64,000 nt of DNA from TMED14 sp964475135 (lineage in GTDB: Bacteria > Bacteroidota > Bacteroidia > Flavobacteriales > Schleiferiaceae), in contig CAYYWL010000004.1 in NCBI GenBank assembly GCA_964475135.1, forward strand, positions 1 through 64,000, in the 5' to 3' direction. The notes below the pieces were generated by a model. The model saw only the letters and a program-made list of their open reading frames with translations, had not been told where the DNA came from and made no database searches. Positions 24,371-33,066 of the stretch are shown one piece after another (position 1 is the stretch's first letter; the number at the start of each line of letters is the position of its first letter). Made by a program: the position numbers and the translations under genes.

Positions 24371-27103
24371 ATGGAAGATCTCGAAGTCCGCGTAGAAGGT
24401 GCCCGCGTGCACAACTTGAAGAACATTCATGTGGCTTTTCCGCACGGCCACTTGGTGGTGGTCACCGGGGTGAGCGGATCGGGCAAATCCTCGCTCGCAT
24501 TTGACACCTTGTACGCCGAAGGCCAGCGCCGGTACGTCGAGTCGCTGTCGGCCTATGCCCGACAGTTTTTGGGCAAGCTCGAAAAGCCCGAAGTGGACGA
24601 CATCAAGGGCCTTGCCCCTGCCATTGCGATCGAGCAAAAGGTGAGCACGCGGAATCCGCGCTCGACCGTCGCCACCGCCACTGAGATTCACGACTACCTC
24701 AAACTTCTTTTTGCACGCGTAGGTCGCACCTATGCACCCAGCGGCGCCGAAGTCAAGCGCCACAGCGTTGCGGATGTGCTCCAGTTTTTAGGATCCCGGC
24801 CCGAGGGAGATTACGCGCTCGTGACGGCTCCGCTCGACATGAAGGACCGAAAGCCCGCGGCATTTTGGGAACTCTTAAGCAGTCAAGGCTACGCCCGGGT
24901 CTGGACCCCCTCGCAGGGCATTGTACGCTTGGACGAAAATCCAAGCCCTGATGGCGTAGAATTGGTGGTGGACCGCGTTCCTACCGGACTCCGCGATGAG
25001 GACTGGGATGCCCGCGCCGCAGATTCCGTTCAAACGGCGCTGTACGAAGGCCAGGGAACCTGCCGCATCCGCGTTGGGGATCAGGTGAACGAGTTCTCGA
25101 ACCGGTTTGAGGCCGAGGGTGTGCGCTTTGAAGAACCCACTCCGGGACTGTTTTCGTTCAACACGCCACAGGGCGCCTGCCCCACGTGCGAGGGATTTGG
25201 TTCCGTACTGGGAATTGACCCGGAATTGGTGGTTCCGAACCCCGGATTGAGTGTGTTTGAAGATGCCGTAGCGCCGTGGCGCGGCGAAAAACTTGGCGAA
25301 TGGAAGGACCAACTGCTGCGCGGAGCGGAGCGCGCCGGATTCCCAATCCACCGCCCCGTACAGCAGCTCAGCCCCGAGCACCACGCGATGCTGTGGAAGG
25401 GCTGCGCCCACTTTGCCGGAATCGACGCCTTTTTTAAGATGGTCGAAGAGAGTTCGTACAAGATTCAGTACCGCGTGCTGCAGGCCCGCTACCGCGGCAA
25501 GACGACCTGTCCGGACTGCGGCGGATCGCGACTGCGCCGTGAAGCCCTTGCCGTGCGCGTGGGCGACCTCAACCTGGCCGACGTACTCCACCTCAGCGTG
25601 CGCGACGCCAAACGCTGGTTTGACGCGCTGGAACTCAGCGCCCACGATCTCAAGGTCGGTGAACGCCTGCTTCAAGAGCTGTGCCACCGACTCGACATTT
25701 TGGAGCGCGTAGGGCTGCACTACCTGACGCTCAACCGGCCCGCCAACACCTTGAGCGGGGGCGAATCCCAGCGGATTCACTTGGCAACCAGCCTGAGTGC
25801 TGCGCTCGTCGGGTCGATGTACATATTGGACGAGCCCTCAGTGGGCTTGCACCCGCGCGATGCGGACCAGCTTTTGGGCGTGCTGCAGGCACTTCGCGAT
25901 GCGGGCAACACCGTCATTGTGGTCGAGCACGACGACGTATTCATGCGCGCAGCTGATACCGTGATTGACATTGGTCCCGGAGCCGGTCGCCTCGGCGGCG
26001 AAGTGGTGTACGCGGGTCCCGGAAGCGGCCTGTCCCTCGCCCCTACCCTAACCGGCGACTACCTCTCGGGGCGCAAGCAGGTGGGTCGCACTCCGCTCGG
26101 AACCGAAGCCCGCCACTGGATCGAGCTTCGCGGTGCCCGTGCGCAGAACCTCAAGGACGTAGCTGTTCGGATTCCGCTCGAGCGCTTGACCGCGGTGTGC
26201 GGCGTCAGCGGTTCGGGCAAAACCACGCTGGTGCGGAACATTTTAGTACCCGCCCTTCAAAAACTGCTTGGCGAATACGGCGGGCGAGCCGGCGCATTTG
26301 ACGAGCTGACCGGAGACTGGAGGCGCATCAGCGCGGTCGAGGTCGTTGACCAAAACCCCATGGGCAAGTCGTCGCGGTCGAATCCGGTGACCTACCTCAA
26401 GGCCTACGACGACATCCGCAACTTGTTTGCAAGCCAAAAATCTGCCCAGCTGCGCGGTTATGCGGCCAAGCACTTCTCATTCAATACCGACGGCGGACGC
26501 TGCCCCGTATGCCAGGGCGACGGCTACGTCACGGTTGAAATGCAGTTTATGGCCGACGTGCACCTGAAGTGCGAGCAGTGCCACGGCAAGCGCTTTATGG
26601 CCGACGTGCTCGAGGTTGAGTTTCAGGGGAAGTCCATCAGCGACATTCTCGAGCTGACCGTCGACGAGGCGATGGAGTTTTTTGCCGCCCACCAGCAAAA
26701 GAAAATCACCGACAAGCTTCGCCCGCTGGCCGACGTCGGATTGGGGTACATTCAACTCGGACAGTCGTCGAGCACCCTTTCGGGCGGTGAGGCGCAGCGC
26801 GTCAAGCTGGCTTCGTTCTTGGTCCGCGGGCATTCCGCAGACCCCGTGCTGTTTGTCTTTGACGAACCCACCACGGGTCTGCACATGGACGACGTGCAGA
26901 AGTTGCTAAAGTCCCTTGATGCGCTCATCGCCCTCGGCCATACGGTGCTTGTGGTGGAACACCACCGCGATGTCCTCGCCGCGGCCGATTGGCTAATTGA
27001 ATTGGGTCCAGACGGTGGACCCGACGGCGGTCACCTTTTGTATGCGGGCGACCCCCGTGAAATGAAGGGAATTGACAGCCCTACAGCTACCGCATTGCGC
27101 TGA
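24371..27103 (+). CDS. uvrA: Excinuclease ABC subunit UvrA, first paralogue
   Basis: DNA damage recognition ATPase of nucleotide excision repair, 910 residues. It contains two complete ABC modules. The N-terminal Walker A is GVSGSGKS at 33-40; signatures are NTLSGGESQRIHLATSL and STLSGGEAQRVKLASFL; the C-terminal Walker A is GVSGSGKT. Zinc cysteine pairs are in CPTCEGFGS, CPDCGGSRL, CPVCQGDGY and CEQCHGK. The UvrB-binding region is present, so this is not a truncated UvrA2. The start is ATG 24371, not the upstream TTG at 24365. A clearly different UvrA of 939 residues is encoded at 42659-45478. No repair gene is adjacent. Confidence 0.95.
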   Translation: MEDLEVRVEGARVHNLKNIHVAFPHGHLVVVTGVSGSGKSSLAFDTLYAEGQRRYVESLSAYARQFLGKLEKPEVDDIKGLAPAIAIEQKVSTRNPRSTVATATEIHDYLKLLFARVGRTYAPSGAEVKRHSVADVLQFLGSRPEGDYALVTAPLDMKDRKPAAFWELLSSQGYARVWTPSQGIVRLDENPSPDGVELVVDRVPTGLRDEDWDARAADSVQTALYEGQGTCRIRVGDQVNEFSNRFEAEGVRFEEPTPGLFSFNTPQGACPTCEGFGSVLGIDPELVVPNPGLSVFEDAVAPWRGEKLGEWKDQLLRGAERAGFPIHRPVQQLSPEHHAMLWKGCAHFAGIDAFFKMVEESSYKIQYRVLQARYRGKTTCPDCGGSRLRREALAVRVGDLNLADVLHLSVRDAKRWFDALELSAHDLKVGERLLQELCHRLDILERVGLHYLTLNRPANTLSGGESQRIHLATSLSAALVGSMYILDEPSVGLHPRDADQLLGVLQALRDAGNTVIVVEHDDVFMRAADTVIDIGPGAGRLGGEVVYAGPGSGLSLAPTLTGDYLSGRKQVGRTPLGTEARHWIELRGARAQNLKDVAVRIPLERLTAVCGVSGSGKTTLVRNILVPALQKLLGEYGGRAGAFDELTGDWRRISAVEVVDQNPMGKSSRSNPVTYLKAYDDIRNLFASQKSAQLRGYAAKHFSFNTDGGRCPVCQGDGYVTVEMQFMADVHLKCEQCHGKRFMADVLEVEFQGKSISDILELTVDEAMEFFAAHQQKKITDKLRPLADVGLGYIQLGQSSSTLSGGEAQRVKLASFLVRGHSADPVLFVFDEPTTGLHMDDVQKLLKSLDALIALGHTVLVVEHHRDVLAAADWLIELGPDGGPDGGHLLYAGDPREMKGIDSPTATALR

Positions 27104-27191
27104 TACTTAGCAATTTTCGTGCAAATCCATGCGGAATTTAATAATTCCCTAACATCCGACGGATTGGGATATGTTTTTAACCTCATCCGCC

Positions 27192-27199
27192 TATCTTTG
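27192..27199 (+). promoter_or_regulatory. Orphan -7 promoter element TATCTTTG
   Basis: An exact TAnnTTTG match in the 211-bp gap after uvrA with no long ORF behind it. A T-rich stretch at 27173-27178 is the only candidate -33 element. It points toward the terminator at 27253-27285. Confidence 0.5.
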
Positions 27200-27203
27200 C
27201 TTT

Positions 27204-27285
27204 GAATCTATGAAGTCGATTCGTCGGTGAATTAGGTTTATTGGTTTGGTGTGAAGCCCGGTCCTTGGACCGGGCTTCCTTTTTT
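27204..27285 (+). ncRNA. Candidate small RNA (about 80 nt) between uvrA and the SpoU gene
   Basis: A consensus -7 box at 27192-27199 would start transcription near 27204, and a strong intrinsic terminator ends it near 27285. The only reading frame inside is ATGAAGTCGATTCGTCGGTGA at 27210-27230 split as MKSIRR-stop, so a leader peptide is possible but nothing follows it downstream on this strand. The middle is AT- and GT-rich (GGTTTATTGGTTTGGTG). It does not resemble a tRNA, and I recognise no 6S or SRP RNA structure. It could also be only the uvrA terminator with a chance promoter word. Confidence 0.35.
27253..27285 (+). terminator. Strong intrinsic terminator downstream of uvrA
   Basis: GAAGCCCGGTCC and GGACCGGGCTTC form a perfect 12-bp inverted repeat (functionally a shorter stem with a CTTG loop), followed by CTTTTTT. 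It is 150 bp after the uvrA stop. A weaker hairpin, GGAATT-TAAT-AATTCC, lies at 27133-27148. Confidence 0.9.
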
Positions 27286-27314
27286 ACCCAAACTGAGCTT
27301 GAATGATCGCGCGG

Positions 27315-28085
27315 CTACGAACGCTGCCGCAGCCCCTCGTACAGCACGACCGCTGCGGCCACGCTGACGTTGAGGGAATCAACAGTTCCTCGCATCGGAA
27401 TCTTAATACGCTGCGAAGCCCCCCACGAGGCCTCAAGCCCGCGGTCTTCGGGGCCCAGGACCATGGCAGTTGGCTGCTTCCAGTCCACCGAATGGTGGGG
27501 CGTCGCCCCTTCGAGGTGAAGTGCGTACGGCGCGATACCTTGTTTGGCCAACCAGGCCTGCACCTGTTCGCGCGGCGCCGAAGCGAGCTGCAGCGAAAAA
27601 ATGGCTCCGGTAGAATTGCGCACGGCCTGAGGACTGTAGGGATCGCAGTCTAAGCTGCTAAAAATCACGGCATCTACGCCTACGGCTTCGGCGGTACGCA
27701 AAATGGCTCCGACGTTTCCGGGTTTTTCGAGGCCGTCAAGAACTACAATCCAAGGCTGCGATGCAAGCTTCAGATCTTCTAACCGGTGGTCCGGAAGGAT
27801 GGCGATGCCAACGGCTCCGGCGCCGTTCTCACGTACAACGAGCTTGTCGTACACGGCCGAAGCACAGCGAAAGTGCTGACCGTGACCCTCAGCCCACGCG
27901 GGTAGCTGGGCGGTCGCCGGTTCCCAAAACGTCTGACGGAGCGTCCAGCCAGCCGCCACAGCCCGCTCGAGTTCGCGCACCCCCTCGATGAGGATTACAC
28001 CGTCTTTGCGGCGGTGCGCCGACTTGTCGCGGTAGCGCACCAGTTGGCGGACCTTGGGGTTTTGGGTTGAGTCAAGCTGCAGCAT
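27315..28085 (-). CDS. TrmH/SpoU-family RNA 2'-O-methyltransferase
   Basis: A 256-residue SPOUT methyltransferase distinct from rlmB at 3854. An N-terminal substrate-binding domain (NPKVRQLVRYRDKSAHRRKD, ILIEGVRELERAV) precedes the knot domain with motif 1 LDGLEKPGNVGAILRTAEAV, motif 2 VLGPEDRGL and motif 3 DSLNVSVAAAVVLYEGLRQR. Likely an rRNA or tRNA ribose methylase; the site cannot be assigned. Two start codons are possible, ATG 28088 or ATG 28085, both overlapping the stop of the SUI1 gene upstream. It is the last gene of a five-gene overlapping cluster beginning with the GH3 fusion gene. Confidence 0.88.
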   Translation of the reverse strand: MLQLDSTQNPKVRQLVRYRDKSAHRRKDGVILIEGVRELERAVAAGWTLRQTFWEPATAQLPAWAEGHGQHFRCASAVYDKLVVRENGAGAVGIAILPDHRLEDLKLASQPWIVVLDGLEKPGNVGAILRTAEAVGVDAVIFSSLDCDPYSPQAVRNSTGAIFSLQLASAPREQVQAWLAKQGIAPYALHLEGATPHHSVDWKQPTAMVLGPEDRGLEASWGASQRIKIPMRGTVDSLNVSVAAAVVLYEGLRQRS

Positions 28086-28471
28086 CATCCTCCGATTCGT
28101 TTGGTTTTTAGCCCCTTAGACTTGGCCCAATCCTCAACTTTGGTGCGGACGTCGCCCTGAAGCAGAATGCTGGTGGCGTCGGCGCTTCCGCCCACACTGC
28201 AGCGCTTTTTGAGCTCACTGGCCCAAGCGACGGGGTCGGCGTGGTCCACGAGGTCGGTAAATACGACGGTAGTGGGCTTTCCGTTGCGGCGCTCAAAGCG
28301 CAGCTCCAGGGTGCCTTTGGGCGTGGGGCCGGGTTCGGGGTCGTTGGGTGCGGAACCGCTCTCCGAGGGCGGCGGTACTTCAATACCCTTTGACTGAAGG
28401 GCTGAAGCGAGGGCCGCAGCAAACGGATTGTCTGAGGCCGGGCCCGACGAAAAATCACCGCGCTTGCTCAT
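28085..28471 (-). CDS. SUI1/YciH-family translation initiation factor homologue
   Basis: A 128-residue protein with a disordered Pro/Ser-rich first half (PPPSESGSAPNDPEPGPTPK) and a C-terminal SUI1 (eIF1-like) domain. Domain motifs are LELRFERRNGKPTTVVFTDL, LKKRCSVGGSADATSILLQG and a terminal GLKTKRIGG. Bacterial YciH proteins resemble eIF1 and may influence initiation fidelity under stress; their exact role is unresolved. Its 5' end overlaps the bshA 3' end by 17 bp and its 3' end overlaps the SpoU gene start, suggesting translational coupling across the cluster. Confidence 0.85.
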   Translation of the reverse strand: MSKRGDFSSGPASDNPFAAALASALQSKGIEVPPPSESGSAPNDPEPGPTPKGTLELRFERRNGKPTTVVFTDLVDHADPVAWASELKKRCSVGGSADATSILLQGDVRTKVEDWAKSKGLKTKRIGG

Positions 28472-29585
28472 CGAGTAGCTTTTGGTAGAGTTGTATGTAC
28501 TGCGAACCCACAGCTGCCATGGCGAACTGCTCGGCCTTGGCGCGGGCCTTCTGCCCCATTTCTTCGCGCTTGCCCGGGGTGGTCAAAATGTGAATGACGT
28601 CGCGGGCCATCGCCTGGGTGTCGCCCACGGGCTCGAGGTAGCCGCACTCGCCGTGGTCGATGACCTCGGGAATTCCGCCCGCCAACGTCGCCACCACCGG
28701 AACGTAGGACGCCATCGCCTCGAGGGCCGCCAGGCCAAAGGACTCAGATTCAGACGGAAGCAAAAACACATCAGACATCGAAAGGATGCGCTCAACGTCG
28801 GTGGACTTGCCCATCCAGCGCACGTCGTCGTTCAGCCCGCGAGCCGCAATGTCTTCTTCGGCCCGGGTGCGCTCGGGACCGTCGCCCACCAGCACCAGAC
28901 GCGCCGGAATTTCAGACCGCACACGGGCAAAAATGTCAATGACGTCTTGAATTCGCTTGACCTTGCGAAAGTTCGAGACGTGCACCACAATGGGCACGTC
29001 GTCGGGCGCCACCTTGCTGCGGGTGTCGGTGGTGCAGCGGCCGTAGCGTTCGAGGTCCACAAAGTTGGGAATCACCCGAATCCGCTTGCGAATGTTGAAA
29101 ATGCGCTCGGTGTCGCGGCGCAAGGATTCCGAAACCGCCGTCACAGCACTTGAGTGCTCGATCGAGAAGCAGACCGCCGGTTTGTAGGACGGATGCTTGC
29201 CGACGAGGGTGATGTCGGTTCCGTGCAAGGTGGTGACCACTGGAATCACAACGCCCTGGTCCTCAAGAATTTTGCGCGCCATGTAAGCGGCGTAAGCGTG
29301 CGGAATCGCATAGTGCACGTGCAGCAGGTCCAGCTTTTCGCGCTGCACTACCTGCACCATCATACTCGACAGGGCAAGCTCGTAGGGCTGGTACTGAAAG
29401 AGGGGATAGTCCTGAACCTGAACCTCGTGAAAGTAGAGGTCGGGCTGAAAGACGTCCATGCGGGCGGGCATGGCGTAGCTGATGACGTGGACGCTGTGGC
29501 CCTGGCGGGCCAAAAAGGCAGCCAGTTCGGTGGCGAGCACTCCCGATCCACCGAAGGTGGGGTGGCAGACGATTCCGATGCGCAT
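28455..29585 (-). CDS. bshA: N-acetyl-alpha-D-glucosaminyl L-malate synthase BshA
   Basis: GT4-family glycosyltransferase that joins UDP-GlcNAc and L-malate, the first step of bacillithiol synthesis. The 376-residue protein starts MRIGIVCHPTFGGSGVLATE, the characteristic BshA N-terminus. It has LHVHYAIPHAYAAYMARKIL, TLHGTDITLVGKHPSYKP, ESLRRDT, and the GT4 donor-site motif LLPSESESFGLAALEAM. The ATG at 29583-29585 is chosen because the 48-codon upward extension is Arg-rich and antisense-like. It overlaps the MORN-like gene by one base (TAATG) and SUI1 by 17 bp. bshB and bshC are not in the window; ytxJ at 1766 belongs to the same thiol system. Confidence 0.93.
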   Translation of the reverse strand: MRIGIVCHPTFGGSGVLATELAAFLARQGHSVHVISYAMPARMDVFQPDLYFHEVQVQDYPLFQYQPYELALSSMMVQVVQREKLDLLHVHYAIPHAYAAYMARKILEDQGVVIPVVTTLHGTDITLVGKHPSYKPAVCFSIEHSSAVTAVSESLRRDTERIFNIRKRIRVIPNFVDLERYGRCTTDTRSKVAPDDVPIVVHVSNFRKVKRIQDVIDIFARVRSEIPARLVLVGDGPERTRAEEDIAARGLNDDVRWMGKSTDVERILSMSDVFLLPSESESFGLAALEAMASYVPVVATLAGGIPEVIDHGECGYLEPVGDTQAMARDVIHILTTPGKREEMGQKARAKAEQFAMAAVGSQYIQLYQKLLDEQAR

Positions 29586-30142
29586 TAGAGGGTATTTTTT
29601 TTCACGTTGCCCTCTTCGTCGTAGTAGGTCGAGCTGACTTGTTCGCCAAACTGGTACTGGATTTCGGCCGCGATTCCGCCAAGTTCGTAGTAAAAGGTGG
29701 TGGTTCCGTGCTTTTGGTTGTTGCGCCACTCAGCCCGGGATTGAATTTGGCCATCTTGGTAGTAGAGGCGCTCTTCGCCGTGCATGCGGTCGGACTGCCA
29801 GGTTTTGACCCACAGCAGGCGGCCCGCTTGGTCAAACATTTTTTGTTCGCCCGACTTTTCGCCGTCGTAGTAGTGGGTGATTCCGTTGATTTGGCCCGAG
29901 GCGTGGTACTCAAAGGTCGGACCGTGCAGCAGGCCGTCGCGGTACGAGGCGATGATGCGGGGCTTGCCGGTACCGAAGTAGGTTACCGCCAAACTGTCGG
30001 TGGTAAAGCTCTGCTGGCCAACTTGTGCCTGCGCATAAACCGCGGGCGAAGCCGCGAGCAAGAAGCTAGCGCAAAGCGCTTTGCACCACTTCTTGAAGCT
30101 GGGTGCGAATGCCCATTTGGGCGAGTTTGTTGACGCTGGCAT
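29585..30142 (-). CDS. Exported MORN-repeat / YwqK-like protein
   Basis: About 185 residues. A signal peptide (SFKKWCKALCASFLLAASPA, cut near VYAQ) precedes a series of MORN-variant repeats: SYRDGLLHGPTFEYHASGQI, THYYDGEKSGEQKMFDQAGR, RMHGEERLYYQDGQIQSRAE and NNQKHGTTTFYYELGGI. Such repeats occur in YwqK-type proteins; function is unknown here. The start is uncertain. ATG 30142 overlaps the end of the GH3/beta-lactamase gene by 77 bp, but no later ATG precedes the signal peptide and the frame is open to 30205. It is followed directly by bshA. Confidence 0.75.
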   Translation of the reverse strand: MPASTNSPKWAFAPSFKKWCKALCASFLLAASPAVYAQAQVGQQSFTTDSLAVTYFGTGKPRIIASYRDGLLHGPTFEYHASGQINGITHYYDGEKSGEQKMFDQAGRLLWVKTWQSDRMHGEERLYYQDGQIQSRAEWRNNQKHGTTTFYYELGGIAAEIQYQFGEQVSSTYYDEEGNVKKNTL

Positions 30143-32765
30143 CGGGATAGACACGGTTGGATAAGAATACCAGAACGATTCCGGATTCGGGGTCGGCCCA
30201 AGCAAAGGTACCGGTGAATCCGGTGTGGCCGAAGCTGCGCGGGCTCACGCACAAGCACGTGGGGCCGCTGCCCTCGAGCTGGGGTTTGTCAAAACCGAGT
30301 CCGCGGCGGTTGCCCTGGTCGCAGGCATGGCAGGCGGTAAAGCGCTGAATAGCTGCCTTGTTGGCGAAGTTTAACCCGTTGGCCTGGCCCTCGTTGAGAA
30401 AAAGCTGCATCATGCGCGCCACTCCCTCGGCGGTGCCAAAGATTCCGGCGTGGCCGGCGACTCCGCCGAGCAGGGCGGCTCCTTGGTCGTGCACGGTTCC
30501 GCGAAGCTGCTGGCGACGAAAGCTGCGGTCGTTCTCGGTGGGGGCAATCTGCATCGCGCCCGCGGGGTTGTAGGCGAGCGCGGCACCCAGCGGAGCGTAC
30601 CAGTCGTCTTCGAGCTGGCGTTCAATGCTACGCCCGTCGCGGCGCTCGAGGTAGCGCTGAAAGAGGTAGTACCCCAGGTCGCTGTACAGGTAGGACTTCG
30701 AACCAAGGGGTGCCCGCGCAATCCGCGCAATCAGCGTGTCGTGCATCCACTCGGCGGCCCAGATTCCGGGCGCCACAGGCAGTCGGTACACCGTGTCGCG
30801 CACGGTGCGCAAGTAGCGGTGGTCGAAGCCTCCGTCTTGGCGCAGCATGGGCTTGTAAAACGGAATCCACGCCGGCAGCCCCGACTGGTGCGCGAGGACG
30901 TCGGCGGCGGTGGCGCGTCCGATGGTGGAACCTTTGAGTTCAGGTAGCAGTTCGTCCATGCGGCGCGACGTAAAGCCCTTGGGTACTTCGCTCTCGGCAC
31001 GCAGTAACAGCGGAACACTCGCGAGGATTTTGGTCACCGAGGCCACGTCGTACCAGGTCTCGGGGGTTGCAGGGGTCGAACCGTCTACGGTCCCGTACGC
31101 TTTATTGTGGACCAGCGCGCCGTGGCGGGCGACGAACACCTGGCAGCCGGGATAGGCCTTGGCGTCAAGCCCGCGCTTCACCACCGCCGCAATTTGGGCG
31201 TCGAGGTCTGGGGCGAATCCAGCCTGCTCAGGGCTGGCGTTCGACCAAAACTTGGGCGCCGGAATCCCGCTTACCGGAAGGCTTCCCGGAGCCGCCTGCT
31301 GGCCCTTGGCCACTCGAACTGCGAGTTCGCGCGTTTCAGGGGTGTTTTCGTAGCCCACCCAAAGGCCCTCAAGATCTTCAACGGGCTGCCCGCGCAGGCC
31401 GTAGGGGTTGCCAAGGTGCACCACCGAAACCGTACGACCCGCCGCACGGTGCTTGGCGAGGGCGGCCTTCATTTCTTCGGTCCACGCGCCCTTCTTCCAG
31501 GCAGTTGACGTCGACGGTCCAAAAATTAGTACCACGCGCTGGTCTGCGGCGTTCGCGGCGCGGAGCCCTGCCGGCGGCGTGCCATCCCCCACAAATTCCA
31601 CCGCGTCGCAGGCGGGAGCCGGTTTCACGGCGGTGAACGCCTGGGCGTAGATTTCGCGGCGCAGGGCGTCCCATTCGGCTTTTTGGGCTTCGTAGTTGGC
31701 GGGCGGAAGCGGCGCGGCACAGTTCCAACGGATTTTCGCGTCGATGATGCGCAGGTAGCGGCGGTGGACTTCTGCCGAATCAATGCGCCCGCTGCGCACC
31801 GCGGCTTTGAGGGCGTTGATGGCGGCCCGGGGATTACCCACAAAAAGCAGCACGTCGTGGCCCGCTTCAAAGGCCCGGACTTCGAGTTCACCAGGGGCAA
31901 GATCTTGCGCCACCCCCTTCATATTGAGGGCGTCGGTGAAGCTGAGTCCGTCGTACTTCAGGCTGTCGCGCATCCAGTGGGTCACCACGGCCTTGCTGAG
32001 CGAGGCCGGGGTTCCGCTGGCGTCAAGCGCCGGAACGTTTACGTGCGCCACCATGACCGAGCCGACACCCGCATCAAACGTCGCTGCAAACGGAGCCAGA
32101 TCGAGGCGACGGAGCTCGCGGAGCGGACGTCCCACCGTGGGCAGCGTGTGGTGGCTGTCGGATTCGGTGTCGCCGTGGCCGGGGAAGTGCTTGACGCAGG
32201 CCATGACTCCGGCCTGCTCCATTCCGCGAATTTGTGCCTTGGCGAGCAGGGCGACGCGGTGCGGATCGCTCCCCAGCGCGCGCTGGCCGATGATGGGGTT
32301 GCGCGGGTTGGTGTTGACGTCGATGACGGGCGAAAAATTGACGTGGATGCCGAGAATGCGCGATTCAGTGGCCAGAGCGCGGCCGTATCGGCGCGCGAGC
32401 CCTGTGTCGCCTGTGGCCCCCAAGGTCAGCGGCCACGGCAGGCGCGGTAAACTGTCTAGTCGCATGGCGGCGCCCCATTCGGCGTCTTGGGCCATCATCA
32501 ACGGAATCTTCTTCAGCGCAAGTGTTTGCAGGCGCTGTATGGCCGCCCTTTGGCGTTCGGGGCCGCCCTGCATCCAAATGATTCCGCCCACTTCGCCGCG
32601 GCGAACCATGGCCTCGAGGCGGTCAATTTCTGCATAGCCTTTGTTGCTGTAGCCCGCGACCATGATCAGCTGGCCGAGTTGCTCGTCGAGGTTTTGCGCA
32701 TGCACTGCGCTGTGCGTCAATGCGCTGCATAGTAGCGCGATCCAAATACGTCGGAGTCCAAACAT
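30066..32765 (-). CDS. Glycoside hydrolase family 3 / beta-lactamase-family fusion protein
   Basis: An 899-residue exported protein with two catalytic domains. After the signal peptide (FGLRRIWIALLCSALTHSAV, AQ cut) comes a GH3 beta-N-acetylglucosaminidase domain with the NagZ loop KHFPGHGDTESDSHH near residue 190 (catalytic Asp/His) and SFTDALNMKGVA with the nucleophile Asp. A linker leads to a class-C-like serine hydrolase domain from about residue 520, with ASVTKIL (Ser-x-x-Lys, near 577) and YSDLGYYLFQRYLE. The pairing is known in Bacteroidota and suggests processing of peptidoglycan fragments. The start is ATG 32765 rather than 32783. First gene of the bshA cluster; a near-consensus TACTTTG sits 5 nt upstream. 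Confidence 0.92.
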   Translation of the reverse strand: MFGLRRIWIALLCSALTHSAVHAQNLDEQLGQLIMVAGYSNKGYAEIDRLEAMVRRGEVGGIIWMQGGPERQRAAIQRLQTLALKKIPLMMAQDAEWGAAMRLDSLPRLPWPLTLGATGDTGLARRYGRALATESRILGIHVNFSPVIDVNTNPRNPIIGQRALGSDPHRVALLAKAQIRGMEQAGVMACVKHFPGHGDTESDSHHTLPTVGRPLRELRRLDLAPFAATFDAGVGSVMVAHVNVPALDASGTPASLSKAVVTHWMRDSLKYDGLSFTDALNMKGVAQDLAPGELEVRAFEAGHDVLLFVGNPRAAINALKAAVRSGRIDSAEVHRRYLRIIDAKIRWNCAAPLPPANYEAQKAEWDALRREIYAQAFTAVKPAPACDAVEFVGDGTPPAGLRAANAADQRVVLIFGPSTSTAWKKGAWTEEMKAALAKHRAAGRTVSVVHLGNPYGLRGQPVEDLEGLWVGYENTPETRELAVRVAKGQQAAPGSLPVSGIPAPKFWSNASPEQAGFAPDLDAQIAAVVKRGLDAKAYPGCQVFVARHGALVHNKAYGTVDGSTPATPETWYDVASVTKILASVPLLLRAESEVPKGFTSRRMDELLPELKGSTIGRATAADVLAHQSGLPAWIPFYKPMLRQDGGFDHRYLRTVRDTVYRLPVAPGIWAAEWMHDTLIARIARAPLGSKSYLYSDLGYYLFQRYLERRDGRSIERQLEDDWYAPLGAALAYNPAGAMQIAPTENDRSFRRQQLRGTVHDQGAALLGGVAGHAGIFGTAEGVARMMQLFLNEGQANGLNFANKAAIQRFTACHACDQGNRRGLGFDKPQLEGSGPTCLCVSPRSFGHTGFTGTFAWADPESGIVLVFLSNRVYPDASVNKLAQMGIRTQLQEVVQSALR

Positions 32766-32793
32766 CACCCCAAAGTAGGCCAAAAAATCGCGG

Positions 32794-32801
32794 TACCTTT
32801 G
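32794..32801 (+). promoter_or_regulatory. -7 promoter element TACCTTTG of the mutL unit
   Basis: An exact TAnnTTTG match ending 7 nt before the ATG at 32809. It lies in the 43-bp divergent space between the GH3 fusion gene and the mutL cluster. Confidence 0.6.
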
Positions 32802-32808
32802 GGGGACT

Positions 32809-33066
32809 ATGGCGTTTTTTTCACTGTTTAAAAACCAGCGGACTCCGCGCGGATTTCAACTGCAGCACCGGTACTACGACGAGCGCAAAGAGCGTCTCGC
32901 TCAACTCGGCTCAGATGCGCCTCAAAGTGTGGAGGCCCGAAAAGAGCGCTTGCACCAAGCATGGTCTGCTAAGCGCACAACATCTTCAGCAGGTCGTGGT
33001 CAATTTATGCGAATGGCAGGCATCGCCATTGGACTGCTCGTACTCGCCACTTTATTGCTCCGATGA
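32809..33066 (+). CDS. Small tail-anchored protein preceding mutL
   Basis: An 85-residue protein. The N-terminal part is basic and aromatic (RTPRGFQLQHRYYDERKERL). The extreme C-terminus (FMRMAGIAIGLLVLATLLLR) is a single membrane helix, so it would be a tail-anchored inner-membrane protein facing the cytoplasm. Similar short proteins with an RYYD.E.KE motif sit beside mutL or rhomboid genes in other Bacteroidota, from memory. Function unknown. Its TGA stop overlaps the mutL ATG (ATGA), which supports that it is a real, co-translated gene. Confidence 0.8.
   Translation: MAFFSLFKNQRTPRGFQLQHRYYDERKERLAQLGSDAPQSVEARKERLHQAWSAKRTTSSAGRGQFMRMAGIAIGLLVLATLLLR

Noticed and set aside
27204..27285. 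Candidate small RNA considered as a tRNA or a known housekeeping RNA
   Set aside because: No cloverleaf, no T-loop consensus, and no 6S, tmRNA or SRP signature was seen.
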